Positions 18,703-26,928 are shown, counted from the stretch's first letter. The stretch: 64,000 bases of DNA from Anaerolineae bacterium (GCA_020849765.1 JADLAY010000069.1:310001-374000), one strand, 5' to 3'. Notes: generated by a model from the letters alone, not told the origin. Made by a program: numbers and translations.

Positions 18703-21249
18703 CTACAATCTAAAGAAAAAGATTGCGCCCTTCCCGATCTCGCCCTGGGCCCACACGTTACCGCCGTGACGGCGGATCACGCGCTGCACCGTCGCCAATC
18801 CAATGCCCGTACCCTCGAATTCAGTGATCGCGTGGAGCCTTTGAAAAGCGCCGAAGAGCTTGTCCACGTACGCCATATCGAAGCCGTCGCCATCATCGCG
18901 CACGTAGAAGACGCGTCCATCTTCTGGCTGGTCTACCATGCCAAATTCGATGTGCGCCTGCGAACGTTTTGAGGTGAACTTCCAGGCGTTACCGATCAGA
19001 TTCTCCAGCGCCACGCGCATCAGGCGTGGATCTCCGTCGACGATCATGCCGTCACGAATGCTGAACTCTACCTGTCGTTCCGGCTGTTGTTGTTGCAGGT
19101 CAGAAGCAATGCTTTGCGCCATGTCACTCAGATCGACGGGTTCCAAACGCATCTCGGCTCGTGTAATGCGTGACAGATTGAGCAGGTCATCAATCAATGC
19201 GGCCATGCGGTTGGCGGCGGCGCGCACACGCTGAAGATAGTCTTTGCCGAAATCGTCTATCTGGTCTGCGTAGTCTTCGAGGAGAGCCTGGCTGAAGCCG
19301 TCAATACTGCGCAGCGGCGCGCGCAAGTCGTGCGAGACCGAGTAGCTAAAGGCTTCCAACTCCTTATTGGTCGCTTCGAGCTCAACCGCTCGCTGCTCCA
19401 GGACGGCATTCAGCTCTTCGATCTCACGCATCGCCTGGCGACGCAGCGTGATATCGGTGAAGGTGCCATAGACCTGCCAGGGTTTCTCCTCCCCTGGGCG
19501 AAACTGAGGTGCAGCGTTCACCTCGATCCAGTGGATCGATTCGTCTTGTGGACTAAAGACGCCCATCACCACCTCGTGCATCGGCTGGCCAGTTTGGAAT
19601 GCCAGCATCGTTGGATGCATCTCTATGGGGTAGTCGCTGCCATCCTCATGAATGAGGTGCCAGCGCGGATCGGTCGGGCTATCGCCCTGCATCTGGCTCA
19701 GGGTCATGCCTAGAATGCGTTGAGCTGCCGGGTTGGCCTCGGTAATCTTGCCTTCACCATCCTGATAAACGACGCCCTGGGCCATCGTCTCGAACAAATT
19801 GCGGTGTTTTTCATCGCTTTCGCGCATCGCCTGTTCAAGGCGTTTGCGTTCGGAGATGTCCTCAATGACCGAAATGAAATACTTGGGCGCACCAGACGAC
19901 CCGCGCACCAGAGACACGGTCAGGTTGATCCAGACGTACGATTGGTCCTTGTGGATGTAGCGCTTTTCCATCGAGTAATTCTGGATCTCCCCGGCCAGCA
20001 CAGCCTGGACGTAGGTCAGATCCTTTTCCAGATCGTCGGGATGCGTAATTTCCTGGAAGGTCTTCTCGTGCAGTTCGTCGCTGGTGTAGCCGATGATGTC
20101 GCACAACTTCTGATTGACGCGCAGCCAGCGACCGTCAAGCCCAATGTGCGCAATGCCAACTGCCGCTTGCTCGAAGGTTGCTCGCAGTTGCTCCTCACTC
20201 TCAAGCAGCCGGGTTTCCGCTTGTTTACGACTTGTGACGTTTTCCATGGCGAGCAGGATGAGTGCGGTGTGGTTGCCAGGCCGGTAAATCTTCCGAGCAT
20301 TGAGCAGCATCGTGCGCCGGCCAATATTGGGGAAATCCTGTTCCACTTCAAAGTCGTTGAACTCGGCATTCTGAGGCAGGATCGCTTCCAATAACTGGCG
20401 CAGCGCGGGAATGTCCCACTGTTGATTACCAAGCTCGTAAATAGGCGCCGATACGGTCTCGGTCTCCTTCACGTTGAAAGTTGTGTAAAAAGTCCGATTA
20501 GCCGAAATGACGCGCAGGTCGGCGTCGAGCACCAGCAGCGGCTCGCGAACCGTGTTGACGATATTGGCCGTGTAATCCTGTGCGGCTTTGGCTGCTATCT
20601 CAGCTTGTTTCCGTGCGTTAATATCCCGCCGAATCAGATAGTACATGTAGGCGAGCAGTCCCGCCGTCAGCGCGATGAAGGCGGTGAAGGCGACAAATGT
20701 GCCCTCTGCTGTGGTCTCCGCATTGTTACGGCGCTGCGCCAAGAGATTGCGTTCATCCGCTTGCATCTCGTCGATGAGTGTGCTGATTTGTTGGGCGACC
20801 ACGCCGCCATCAGTCACGATGTAGGTTCTGACCCGGTCGAAGCCGTCACTGAGCCACAGGTCTATCCCCGTTTGCAGCCTCACAATGCGCTCGGCAATCA
20901 GGGGTTCCAGTGCATCCATCTGCCGCTGCTGATTGGGGTTGTCGGTCGTCAACGTGCGCAGTTGTTGGGCATTGGTGACGGCGGCGGCGCTCGCAGTCTG
21001 ATATGCGTCAAAATAGACTTGATATTCGGTGAAAATGTAAGCGCGCTGGGCTGTTTCAGCTTCCAGCAAGGTCGAGTTTACGCGCTCCAGTTCGGCAATC
21101 ACCTCGAGCGTATGCGATACCAGGCGATTGGCTTCAATCAGTTGGCGCGTGCTTTGGACGGCAATGATGCCGACAACAACGACTAAGACAAGAACCAATC
21201 CAAAGCCGACGAATGTTTTTCGCTCAATTGACCACGTTGACCAATTCAT
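18703..21249 (-). CDS. Membrane histidine kinase: CHASE3, three or four PAS, HisKA, HATPase
   Basis: 848 residues. Membrane helix 1 at about 12-31 (VGFGLVLVLVVVVGIIAVQS), an extracellular CHASE3-like domain (about 35-185; the ETAQRAYIFT sequence is characteristic), helix 2 at about 186-208, then PAS-type domains at about 225-340, 350-475 and 480-600. The kinase core has YSVSHDLRAPLRSIDGFSQ (His about 620), N-box LENLIGNAWKFTS, G1 RDDGDGFD and G2 GTGIGLATVQR. The S-H-D-L-R-A-P-L form and N-A-W-K-F are the Cph1/bacteriophytochrome subgroup, which matches the Rcp1-like regulator next to it. The ATG at 21249 has AAGGG upstream; the 5' leader contains a 28-nt perfect palindrome. Confidence 0.9.
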   Translation of the reverse strand: MNWSTWSIERKTFVGFGLVLVLVVVVGIIAVQSTRQLIEANRLVSHTLEVIAELERVNSTLLEAETAQRAYIFTEYQVYFDAYQTASAAAVTNAQQLRTLTTDNPNQQRQMDALEPLIAERIVRLQTGIDLWLSDGFDRVRTYIVTDGGVVAQQISTLIDEMQADERNLLAQRRNNAETTAEGTFVAFTAFIALTAGLLAYMYYLIRRDINARKQAEIAAKAAQDYTANIVNTVREPLLVLDADLRVISANRTFYTTFNVKETETVSAPIYELGNQQWDIPALRQLLEAILPQNAEFNDFEVEQDFPNIGRRTMLLNARKIYRPGNHTALILLAMENVTSRKQAETRLLESEEQLRATFEQAAVGIAHIGLDGRWLRVNQKLCDIIGYTSDELHEKTFQEITHPDDLEKDLTYVQAVLAGEIQNYSMEKRYIHKDQSYVWINLTVSLVRGSSGAPKYFISVIEDISERKRLEQAMRESDEKHRNLFETMAQGVVYQDGEGKITEANPAAQRILGMTLSQMQGDSPTDPRWHLIHEDGSDYPIEMHPTMLAFQTGQPMHEVVMGVFSPQDESIHWIEVNAAPQFRPGEEKPWQVYGTFTDITLRRQAMREIEELNAVLEQRAVELEATNKELEAFSYSVSHDLRAPLRSIDGFSQALLEDYADQIDDFGKDYLQRVRAAANRMAALIDDLLNLSRITRAEMRLEPVDLSDMAQSIASDLQQQQPERQVEFSIRDGMIVDGDPRLMRVALENLIGNAWKFTSKRSQAHIEFGMVDQPEDGRVFYVRDDGDGFDMAYVDKLFGAFQRLHAITEFEGTGIGLATVQRVIRRHGGNVWAQGEIGKGAIFFFRL

Positions 21250-21282
21250 ATGGCTGACCCTTGTCCGGCTTGGAAACAGAGG

Positions 21283-21310
21283 GCGAGCTTCATCTTAAGA
21301 TGAAGCTCGC
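21283..21310. repeat. 28-nt perfect palindrome upstream of the CHASE3 kinase
   Basis: GCGAGCTTCATCTT at 21283-21296 is followed directly by its exact reverse complement AAGATGAAGCTCGC at 21297-21310, with no spacer. It sits 34 bp before the kinase start codon. As RNA it would fold as a strong hairpin in the leader; as DNA it is a symmetric protein-binding site candidate. No other copy was noticed in the window. Confidence 0.75.
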
Positions 21311-21680
21311 GATCCCCGTTGTTGTCTTGACGCACATCGACCAGCAGCGCACTCGCTGGCGGACGACGGCTAACAGAAGGTAAAGCGCGGGTAGTTCGCG
21401 TACGCATATCAATTGCTGATGGCGACCTATGGGTGTGTAAACATATAAATAAACTAAGTAACGGAACCACAACGAACCGCTCTTAATGGCAAGTCCATCG
21501 TAGACAGCCACAAACCTGGTGAATCGATGTGCGTGACCACGTCGGTGGCTGAGCCTGAACATATTCACTTTATCAATGAATGCGATTTTGCTTACTTGAG
21601 ATCGTGCACAGATTTGCACGGGGCCGCGCCAAGGACGTAAATCAGAGCGAGGATGGTCAGAAGACTATGAGGCGCAGCAG
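21311..21680. other. Intergenic region, no gene seen
   Basis: About 370 bp between the CHASE3 kinase and chaB genes with short open frames but no protein that looks real. It is more AT-rich than the flanking genes (for example ACATATAAATAAACTAAGT near 21441) and presumably carries the leftward kinase promoter, but I cannot place -35/-10 boxes with confidence. Confidence 0.5.
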
Positions 21681-21711
21681 CGGCGGATGAGTAACACCCA
21701 TCCGCCGCTTG
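21681..21711 (-). terminator. Strong hairpin downstream of chaB-like gene
   Basis: AGCGGCGGATG (21681-21691) pairs perfectly over 11 bp with CATCCGCCGCT (21701-21711), 9-nt loop, 39 bp past the chaB stop. There is no U-run on either strand, so termination would be atypical; it may serve as a 3' end stabiliser. Confidence 0.55.
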
Positions 21712-21749
21712 CATGCGATTGTCTCAGACAGAAATCGGGCCTGGCTGCG

Positions 21750-21980
21750 TCACTTGCGCTTCCACTTGCCGCTTTTGTCGTCTTTGTCGTAATCCTTCTT
21801 CACGGCTGACCAGGCCACACGGTGAGCGGTTTCCTCACGGCTGGCGTCGCCGCGCCTGTCGTCCGGATCTTTGTATTGATCCCAGGCGCTGTTATACGCC
21901 TCTTTGTAGATCTCCTGGGCGTGTTTCGGCAAGTTATCCCGTATGCTCTCGGGGAGATCGGTCAGTTTACTATAGGGCAT
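21750..21980 (-). CDS. chaB: ChaB family protein
   Basis: 76 residues, small and highly charged. It has the ChaB sequence pattern: PYSKLTDLPESIRDNLPKHAQEIYKEAYNSA at the N-terminus, then an ETAHRVAWSAVKKDYDK segment and a lysine-rich tail. ChaB was named as a regulator of the ChaA cation antiporter in Escherichia coli, but many bacteria carry it without chaA, as here, and its molecular role is unclear. AGGAGG lies upstream of the ATG. It stands alone between two hairpins. Confidence 0.85.
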   Translation of the reverse strand: MPYSKLTDLPESIRDNLPKHAQEIYKEAYNSAWDQYKDPDDRRGDASREETAHRVAWSAVKKDYDKDDKSGKWKRK

Positions 21981-22110
21981 GATTGCCTCCTTGCTCCACG
22001 CTTAAGCGAGCGCGAGTACGCACCATCGCGAACTGAGAAGAGCGTTTCTATAGTATCGCGGGTGCACGGCGCCTGAACTCACTCAAGCGGAGGATCTGAG
22101 CAGCCATCCA

Positions 22111-22134
22111 CTGACCCATATTGGGTTGGGTCAG
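22111..22134 (-). terminator. Hairpin after rhomboid gene
   Basis: CTGACCC (22111-22117) pairs with GGGTCAG (22128-22134), 10-nt loop, about 54 bp beyond the rhomboid stop codon on the minus strand. No clear T-run follows; weak terminator candidate. Confidence 0.4.
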
Positions 22135-22187
22135 GCATGCGGCGCGAGCTGTATTGACGAAGCTCAAGGTGAATTGCGGGATCGTTT

Positions 22188-22853
22188 CTAGCTCAGACCA
22201 TGGCGGGCGCGCTGCTTCGATGTCTCAAACAGACGGACGGCGACCAGTCCGAATAAGAAGCCACCGATATGCGCCGCATAGGCGATGCTGCCGTTCGCTA
22301 CGTCGAGCATCGTGATCGCTCCAAGCTCGTTGAAGACCTGGAGCAAGAACCAGATGCCGACCAGGAAGATCGCCGGGATCAACACCACTCGATTGGATGG
22401 ATATGACAGCATGAGCGCGCGGATGCGGTCATTCGGGTAGGTAATGGTGAAGGCGCCGAGGATGGCGGCCACTGCGCCGCTTGCCCCCAGCTCGACTGAG
22501 TACGACAGCGGATCGAGCGCGATCTGCACCAGCGTTGCCGCCAGACCGCCCAGCAGATAGAAGACCAGAAACTGAGCTGCCCCCAGCAGATCTTCTATCT
22601 GCGGGCCGAATATCCACAAGAATGCCACGTTGCCGATCAGTTGCAGCCAACCCCCGTGGACGAAGAGCGTCGTCAGCAGCGTGATCCAATCCCGGCCGAC
22701 GCTGACGTTGGCCGGGACGAGCGACCATTGGGCGATGAAGGCGTCGCCATTCATCAATTCGAGGATGAAGACAAAGATGTTGATGGCGATGATCCCCAGG
22801 GTGACGACAGGTAGACTGAGGGTTCGCCGTGACGCATCACCCAATGGAAACAT
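22188..22853 (-). CDS. Rhomboid intramembrane serine protease
   Basis: 221 residues with six membrane helices. Rhomboids cut substrate proteins within the membrane. The catalytic dyad is present: Ser125 in the GASGAVAA motif and His195 in AYAAHIGGFLFG. The L1-loop region has HGGWLQLIGN (residues 66-75), where the His and Asn are usual for bacterial rhomboids, and a G-x-G-x-LFG end. The gene begins 19 bp after the PRC-barrel stop codon, so the two form a small operon. Linkage with DegP-type protease and a PhoB-like regulator suggests envelope protein turnover; substrates are unknown. Confidence 0.93.
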   Translation of the reverse strand: MFPLGDASRRTLSLPVVTLGIIAINIFVFILELMNGDAFIAQWSLVPANVSVGRDWITLLTTLFVHGGWLQLIGNVAFLWIFGPQIEDLLGAAQFLVFYLLGGLAATLVQIALDPLSYSVELGASGAVAAILGAFTITYPNDRIRALMLSYPSNRVVLIPAIFLVGIWFLLQVFNELGAITMLDVANGSIAYAAHIGGFLFGLVAVRLFETSKQRARHGLS

Positions 22854-22872
22854 GCGCTTACGCTCCCAGATG

Positions 22873-23472
22873 TCAGGCGTGGTGCTTGAGGGCCATGGTT
22901 GGCAACTGGCGGACTTCCTGGTCGTCGGTCTTGAGGTAGATGCCGTCCTCTGTGATCGATTTGAGCTGCCAACTGCCCACGACGTAACCCTTCTCGCTCA
23001 GCAACTGCCGGTGTGCCATCAGGAAGTGCGTGAAGCGACCGCTCTGCGGATCGAGCGCGATCTCGTCCACGTGGCCGACGTGCGTACCATTCTTTGAGTA
23101 GACGGGCATGCCGATGCGAATCTCGACCTCGCCGAAGGGCAGGTTCTCGCGCTCGACCGGCACCATCTCGGCGTCCGTATTGCGGGCATAGGCCGTGTAG
23201 CCGGGCAGGAATTCGACCGAGTCGACCGGGGTGCGCACATAGTCCGTTTCGATGAAGGGCTGCTGCGCACGCAGCTGCTCCTTCGTGAACGAAAGCGTCA
23301 GAGCCTCGTCCGTTTGGTCTTTGACCATCGATAGCGGCACGATGTATTCGGTGCCATGCATCTTGATCACGAGATGGGTGATCGTCTGATCTCTCGGTTC
23401 GACCACTGCCCCGGTGACATGCCCTGCACGACCATCGCTACAATCGACTACGGCGTGCAACTTGATGTTCAT
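22873..23472 (-). CDS. PRC-barrel domain protein (two tandem barrels)
   Basis: 199 residues. PRC barrels are small beta-barrels found in RimM, photosynthetic reaction centres and many stand-alone stress proteins; they bind other proteins or RNA. Two copies are suggested: residues 1-75 (KLHAVVDCSDGRAGHVTGAV) and about 110-180 (EIRIGMPVYSKNGTHVGHVDE, then SGRFTHFLMAH). The ATG at 23472 follows GAGGAGAG and begins at the barrel; the longer upstream frame to 23646 runs through a terminator. Upstream lie Pho-box-like repeats. No enzymatic residues are seen. Confidence 0.82.
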   Translation of the reverse strand: MNIKLHAVVDCSDGRAGHVTGAVVEPRDQTITHLVIKMHGTEYIVPLSMVKDQTDEALTLSFTKEQLRAQQPFIETDYVRTPVDSVEFLPGYTAYARNTDAEMVPVERENLPFGEVEIRIGMPVYSKNGTHVGHVDEIALDPQSGRFTHFLMAHRQLLSEKGYVVGSWQLKSITEDGIYLKTDDQEVRQLPTMALKHHA

Positions 23473-23529
23473 GATCACTCTCTCCTCAATACTGCGAACC
23501 TTGACTACTTTCAGCATAGTCCGCGGGTG

Positions 23530-23568
23530 TGTCAGGCGTTTTACCGTCATGTCACCATTCTGAAACGA
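23530..23568 (-). promoter_or_regulatory. Pho-box-like tandem repeat, PRC-barrel/rhomboid promoter region
   Basis: Four hexamers in 11-bp phase on the plus strand: TGTCAG (23530), TTACCG (23541), TCACCA (23552), AAACGA (23563). Read in the gene direction these are CTGACA-, CGGTAA-, TGGTGA- and TCGTTT-type units, i.e. 7-mers with 4-nt spacers, 58-96 bp before the PRC-barrel ATG. The outer units deviate from the pattern at one position each. Proposed target of the PhoB-like regulator encoded at 24702-25418. Confidence 0.45.
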
Positions 23569-23618
23569 CGCCGCTATCCAGTTTGTCAACCGTGAAAGAG
23601 AAGTGACCCCGAACGACG

Positions 23619-23649
23619 AAAACGCCCCGGTGATGAGTCGGGGCATTTT
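23619..23649 (-). terminator. Rho-independent terminator of the two-component operon
   Basis: GCCCCG (23624-23629) pairs with CGGGGC (23639-23644), 9-nt loop; on the minus strand the stem is followed by CGTTTT (with A residues on the other flank), giving the stem plus T-run expected. It lies 109 bp after the histidine kinase stop codon. Confidence 0.75.
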
Positions 23650-23714
23650 CAGGAGGAGAGAGGAAGTTGAGCTGAGTTCTCGTGAACCTCACTTTGCATG
23701 ATAGAGGAAGAGAA

Positions 23715-23763
23715 TGGCAGCGGTGTTACGGGGCTGTAGCAGGGTAGTGACAGGCGGTTACGA
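23715..23763 (-). promoter_or_regulatory. Pho-box-like tandem repeat array (5 units)
   Basis: Hexamers TGGCAG (23715), TTACGG (23726), TAGCAG (23737), TGACAG (23748) and TTACGA (23758) are spaced 11, 11, 11 and 10 bp. Every unit fits T-N-R-C-R-R. On the minus strand they read as CTGTCAC-, CTGCTAC-, CCGTAAC-like 7-mers with 4-nt spacers. The last unit overlaps the histidine kinase stop codon, so the array lies between that gene and the PRC-barrel/rhomboid operon, though upstream of the terminator. Confidence 0.55.
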
Positions 23764-24705
23764 CTTCGCGTGAGCGGGGACGCGCGCATATTGATCCTCA
23801 CGGCCCAGCAGCGGCAATGACACGCGCATGGTGGTGCCGCTGTTCACCTGGCTGCTGACCTCGATGGTGCCCGAATGCCGCTGAACGATCAGCTTGACCA
23901 GCGCCAGACCGATGCCGCTGCCGGGGATGGCGCGCGCGCCCGGCGAGCGATACAGCTCGTCGAAAATGTACGGCAGATCCTCCGGCGCGATGCCGACGCC
24001 GCTGTCGCTGACTTCGATGTGCAGTTCATCGCCGTCGCTCTGTGCCTTCAGTGTGATGTTATCCGCCGGGTGCGTGAATTTGAGCGCGTTGTTGAGCAGA
24101 TTGTAGAAGGCCAGCACCAGCAGATCGTAATCGCCGTTGATGCGCGGCAGATCGTTCGGCAGCGATAGCGACAGATGGCGGCTTTCCGCGTGCTCGTCTT
24201 CGCAGGCCAGATCGAAGGCTTCCTGGAGCAGGCTGTTCACGTCGACGGTCGTCTGCTCGAACGCATTGGTGCCCAGTTCGGCGATCTTGCGCAGGTCGGC
24301 TACCAATCGCGTCATGCGCTCGATCTGCGTATCGATATCCTCGCTGATCCGCTGCCGTTCCTGGCTATCGTTTTGATTGGCGAGGTTGGCGACCGCCAGC
24401 TTCATCGCCATCAGTGGATTCTTCAGTTCGTGGTCGAGGCGGCGCAGGAAGCGGCTGCGTTCGGCGTCGCTCTCTTCGCGCGCCCGGCGCAGGCTGTCGC
24501 GCTCCATCTGAATGACCGTCGCTCTGGAGAGCAGCGTCATGCCGGAGATGACCGCCGCCAGGATGCCGAGGAAGATCAGCGCCGTATCAATATCGTGGAT
24601 TGAGAAGCGCCACTCGATCAGATCGAGTTCGGTCAGGATAATGACGAGGATGATCGCAAAGGCGATCGGGAGCAGCGGCGCTAACCAGCCCCAACGGCGC
24701 TTCAT
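23758..24705 (-). CDS. Sensor histidine kinase (PhoR/ResE-like)
   Basis: 315 residues. Two membrane helices near residues 9-27 and 40-60 with a very short extracytoplasmic loop (about 12 residues), so sensing is probably within the membrane or by a partner. The kinase core has LRRLDHELKNPLMA (His92), N-box FYNLLNNALKFTH, G1 SDSGVGIAPEDLPYIFDELYR and G2 GSGIGLALVK, all intact. The start overlaps the upstream response-regulator stop by 4 bp (ATGA), so the pair is translated together. The short loop resembles intramembrane-sensing kinases that respond to envelope stress. Followed by a clear terminator. Confidence 0.92.
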   Translation of the reverse strand: MKRRWGWLAPLLPIAFAIILVIILTELDLIEWRFSIHDIDTALIFLGILAAVISGMTLLSRATVIQMERDSLRRAREESDAERSRFLRRLDHELKNPLMAMKLAVANLANQNDSQERQRISEDIDTQIERMTRLVADLRKIAELGTNAFEQTTVDVNSLLQEAFDLACEDEHAESRHLSLSLPNDLPRINGDYDLLVLAFYNLLNNALKFTHPADNITLKAQSDGDELHIEVSDSGVGIAPEDLPYIFDELYRSPGARAIPGSGIGLALVKLIVQRHSGTIEVSSQVNSGTTMRVSLPLLGREDQYARVPAHAKS

Positions 24706-25418
24706 GTGACCGGCTTGACGTCGCCGACGAACCGATAGCCCTGGCCGGGCACCGTTTCGATGTAGCGTGGCTCGTCCACATCGTCGTGCAGCAGCTTGCG
24801 CAGTTCCGCCACGCGCGTATCGACCGCACGCGTGCCGACCGGGTAGTCCCAGCCCCAGACCGCATCCAGCAGCCGTTCGCGCGTGATCAGTTCGTCCGGG
24901 TGCGTCAGCAGGTATTCAAGCAGTGTCACCGCTTTGGGCGTCAGGTTGACTTCTTTGTCATTCAGGAGGACTCGGCGCGAGACGCGGTCGAAGACGAGTG
25001 CCCCGCTGCCGAGCTTTTGCGCGGCAGTCAGCGGTGGCTGTTCGGCCCGCGCGCGGCGCAGCACCGTCTTGATGCGCGCGATCAATTCGTGCGTGTCAAA
25101 CGGCTTGTTCAGGTAGTCGTCGGCGCCTTCTTCGAGGGCCGAGGCGCGCTCGTAAGAATCGCCGATTTGCGTCAGCAGGATGACCGGCGTCCAGTTGGAT
25201 TGTTCGCGCAGCGTGCGCACCGCCGAGCGCCCGTCCAGACGCGGCATCAGCACGTCCATCACGATCAGATCCGGCGTGATCTGCTCCACGCGTTCCAGCG
25301 CTTCTTCGCCGTCCGCCGCCGTCGTCACGTCAAAGCCGGATCGGCTCAGCAGCGCCGCCAGATTTTCGCGGATCATCTGCTCATCGTCGACCAGCAGCAG
25401 CTTGATCTTCTTTTCCAT
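24702..25418 (-). CDS. OmpR/PhoB-family response regulator
   Basis: 238 residues. Receiver domain: acidic pair in LLLVDDEQ (residues 11-12), phosphoacceptor Asp55 in VMDVLMPRLDG, Lys105 in LNKPFDTHEL. C-terminal winged helix from about residue 140 with the family hallmarks LTPKAVTLLEYLLTHPDELI, RERLLDAVWGWDY, RAVDTRVAELRKLLHDD and IETVPGQGYRF. Such regulators bind as head-to-tail dimers to direct repeats about 10-11 bp apart, exactly the spacing of the tandem arrays found nearby. The ATG at 25418 is preferred to a TTG 27 bp upstream. Confidence 0.93.
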   Translation of the reverse strand: MEKKIKLLLVDDEQMIRENLAALLSRSGFDVTTAADGEEALERVEQITPDLIVMDVLMPRLDGRSAVRTLREQSNWTPVILLTQIGDSYERASALEEGADDYLNKPFDTHELIARIKTVLRRARAEQPPLTAAQKLGSGALVFDRVSRRVLLNDKEVNLTPKAVTLLEYLLTHPDELITRERLLDAVWGWDYPVGTRAVDTRVAELRKLLHDDVDEPRYIETVPGQGYRFVGDVKPVT

Positions 25419-25517
25419 GCCATTTCCGAGTGTCACGATTTTCAATCTTTCACCATTGTACGCGAATCGCCTGGCTCCGGGGGCGGTGAGCCGACCGTTA
25501 GTTAGGGAATTTACTCG

Positions 25518-25550
25518 AAAACCCTCGCCCGCCAGCGGCGAGAGAGGGCT
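25518..25550 (-). terminator. Terminator of degP-like gene
   Basis: CTCGCC (25524-25529) pairs with GGCGAG (25537-25542), extended by CC/GG after a bulge; on the minus strand the stem is followed by TTTT (25521-25518). It lies about 30 bp after the stop codon of the protease gene and isolates it from the response-regulator gene. Confidence 0.55.
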
Positions 25551-25575
25551 TTGAGCAAAGGACGTGGAGTGTGGA

Positions 25576-26727
25576 TTACGAGTTTGCGGGTTGTGCAGGA
25601 CGCGGGGTCAGAGTCACGTCGATGCTCATCTGGTCGCCGCCGCGCAGGACGGTGAGCGTGACCTTATCGCCCGGCTGTGTATCGCTCGCCAGGTAGGAGA
25701 TCAGGTCGGCCATGCCGAGCAGCGGTTGACCGTTGATGGCCGTGATGACGTCGGCGGATTTCAGCATCTGATCTGCCCCGTCGCCATTGAACTCGGCCGA
25801 ATTCAGCCCGGCGCGTGCCGCGGGGCCACCGGCAGTCGCTTCGCCGACCAGCACGCCGCGCGTATCGCTGGGCAGGCTGAGCTGTTCAATCGCGTCCAGG
25901 CTCAAGTCGCCGCCGCTGATGCCCAGGTAGCTGTATTCAACGTAGCCCTTATCGATCAGTTGGTGCGCCACGCGTTCGACCAGGTTGGCCGGGATGGCGA
26001 AACCGACGCCCGAATTGCTGCCGGAACTGCTGGCGATCTGCGCGTTGACGCCGACGACCTGCCCATCCAGATTGAGCAGTGGGCCACCGCTGTTGCCGGG
26101 GTTAATCGAGGCATCCGTCTGGATGACGCCGCCAATCGAGAAGTTGGACAGCGCGCTGATGACGCGGTCAACGCCGCTGACAATACCGCTCGTCAGCGTC
26201 CAGCGCTCGCCGAACGGGCTGCCGATGGCGAGGACGGATTCGCCGATGAACAGGTTATCGGAATCGCCGAAGTTGACCGGCTGCAGGATGTCCGCAGGGA
26301 CGTCCTCCACCTGGAGCACGGCAATATCCGAATCCGGGTCAAGGCCGATGACGCGGGCGCGGGCCAGCGTGCCATCGACAAAAGCGACCTCGATGCTGTT
26401 GGCGCCGTCGACGACGTGATCGTTGGTCACGATGTAACCGGCGTTATCGATGACGAAGCCGGAGCCGAGCCCGCGTTCGACGCCGCTTTGCTGGCCTAAC
26501 GGCGTGGTCTGCGAGACATCCTTGGACACGCTGATGGCGACGACCGACGGGCTGACCTGGTTGTAAATCTGCGAGAACAGCGTTTCGGTCGCGTCAGTCG
26601 TAACCGGTGGATTGGCGGTGGTGGTGTCTTGCGCTTGCAGCGGGAGGATTGCGCCTGCGCCGAGCGTCAGCACGGCGGCGAGCAGAACGGCGATCAACGC
26701 ACGCCGTCCGTGGGTTAAGGTGGACAT
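25576..26727 (-). CDS. HtrA/DegP-type serine protease with PDZ domain
   Basis: 383 residues. HtrA proteases degrade or refold misfolded exported proteins. Signal/anchor sequence at residues 8-33 (ALIAVLLAAVLTLGAGAILP, ending LQAQ). Trypsin-like domain: His104 in TNDHVVDG, Asp134 in PDSDIAVLQ and Ser213 in NPGNSGGPLL, all intact. One PDZ domain at about 270-370 (YLGISGGDLS, ADVITAINGQPLLGMADLISYL, VTLTVLRGG). AAGGAG precedes the ATG. It is monocistronic, between a terminator and a Pho-box-like repeat region, next to the two-component pair that probably controls it, much as CssRS controls HtrA in Bacillus. Confidence 0.93.
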   Translation of the reverse strand: MSTLTHGRRALIAVLLAAVLTLGAGAILPLQAQDTTTANPPVTTDATETLFSQIYNQVSPSVVAISVSKDVSQTTPLGQQSGVERGLGSGFVIDNAGYIVTNDHVVDGANSIEVAFVDGTLARARVIGLDPDSDIAVLQVEDVPADILQPVNFGDSDNLFIGESVLAIGSPFGERWTLTSGIVSGVDRVISALSNFSIGGVIQTDASINPGNSGGPLLNLDGQVVGVNAQIASSSGSNSGVGFAIPANLVERVAHQLIDKGYVEYSYLGISGGDLSLDAIEQLSLPSDTRGVLVGEATAGGPAARAGLNSAEFNGDGADQMLKSADVITAINGQPLLGMADLISYLASDTQPGDKVTLTVLRGGDQMSIDVTLTPRPAQPANS

Positions 26728-26832
26728 GCTTGTCTATCTCCTTATTGAGCACCTTTAAGGCTGTGGAGCGGAAAGGGATACCGGTAAATACACGCCGTCT
26801 CACACAGCCACCTTCAAGGTAGCAAGCGGGGG

Positions 26833-26892
26833 TTACATAGGTTATGCAAATTTGTTGCAGGTTTGCGAGCGACTGTCACAGATCGGTGACAC
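26833..26892 (-). promoter_or_regulatory. Pho-box-like repeats upstream of degP
   Basis: TTACAT (26833), ATGCAA (26844), TTGCAG (26855), then a gap of 21, TCACAG (26876) and TGACAC (26887). In the degP direction the units read GTGTCAC, CTGTGAC, CTGCAAC, TTGCATA and ATGTAAC, mostly 7-mers with 4-nt spacers; one unit is missing in the middle. It lies about 105-165 bp before the protease start. Confidence 0.45.
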
Positions 26893-26928
26893 CCAACCGC
26901 CTGGAAGGGGAGTACCAGGCGGTTGGGT
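26891..26928 (-). terminator. Strong terminator-like hairpin of the NEW3/ABC operon
   Basis: ACCCAACCGCCTGG (26891-26904) pairs perfectly over 14 bp with CCAGGCGGTTGGGT (26915-26928), 10-nt loop, just 7 bp after the permease stop at 26936. There is no long T-run, but the stem is the strongest perfect stem-loop with a spacer that I found in the window. Confidence 0.65.

Noticed and set aside
21290..21619. Short open frames of 74 and 109 codons upstream of the CHASE3 kinase
   Set aside because: No ribosome site, no recognisable sequence, mixed composition and they run over the 28-nt palindrome.
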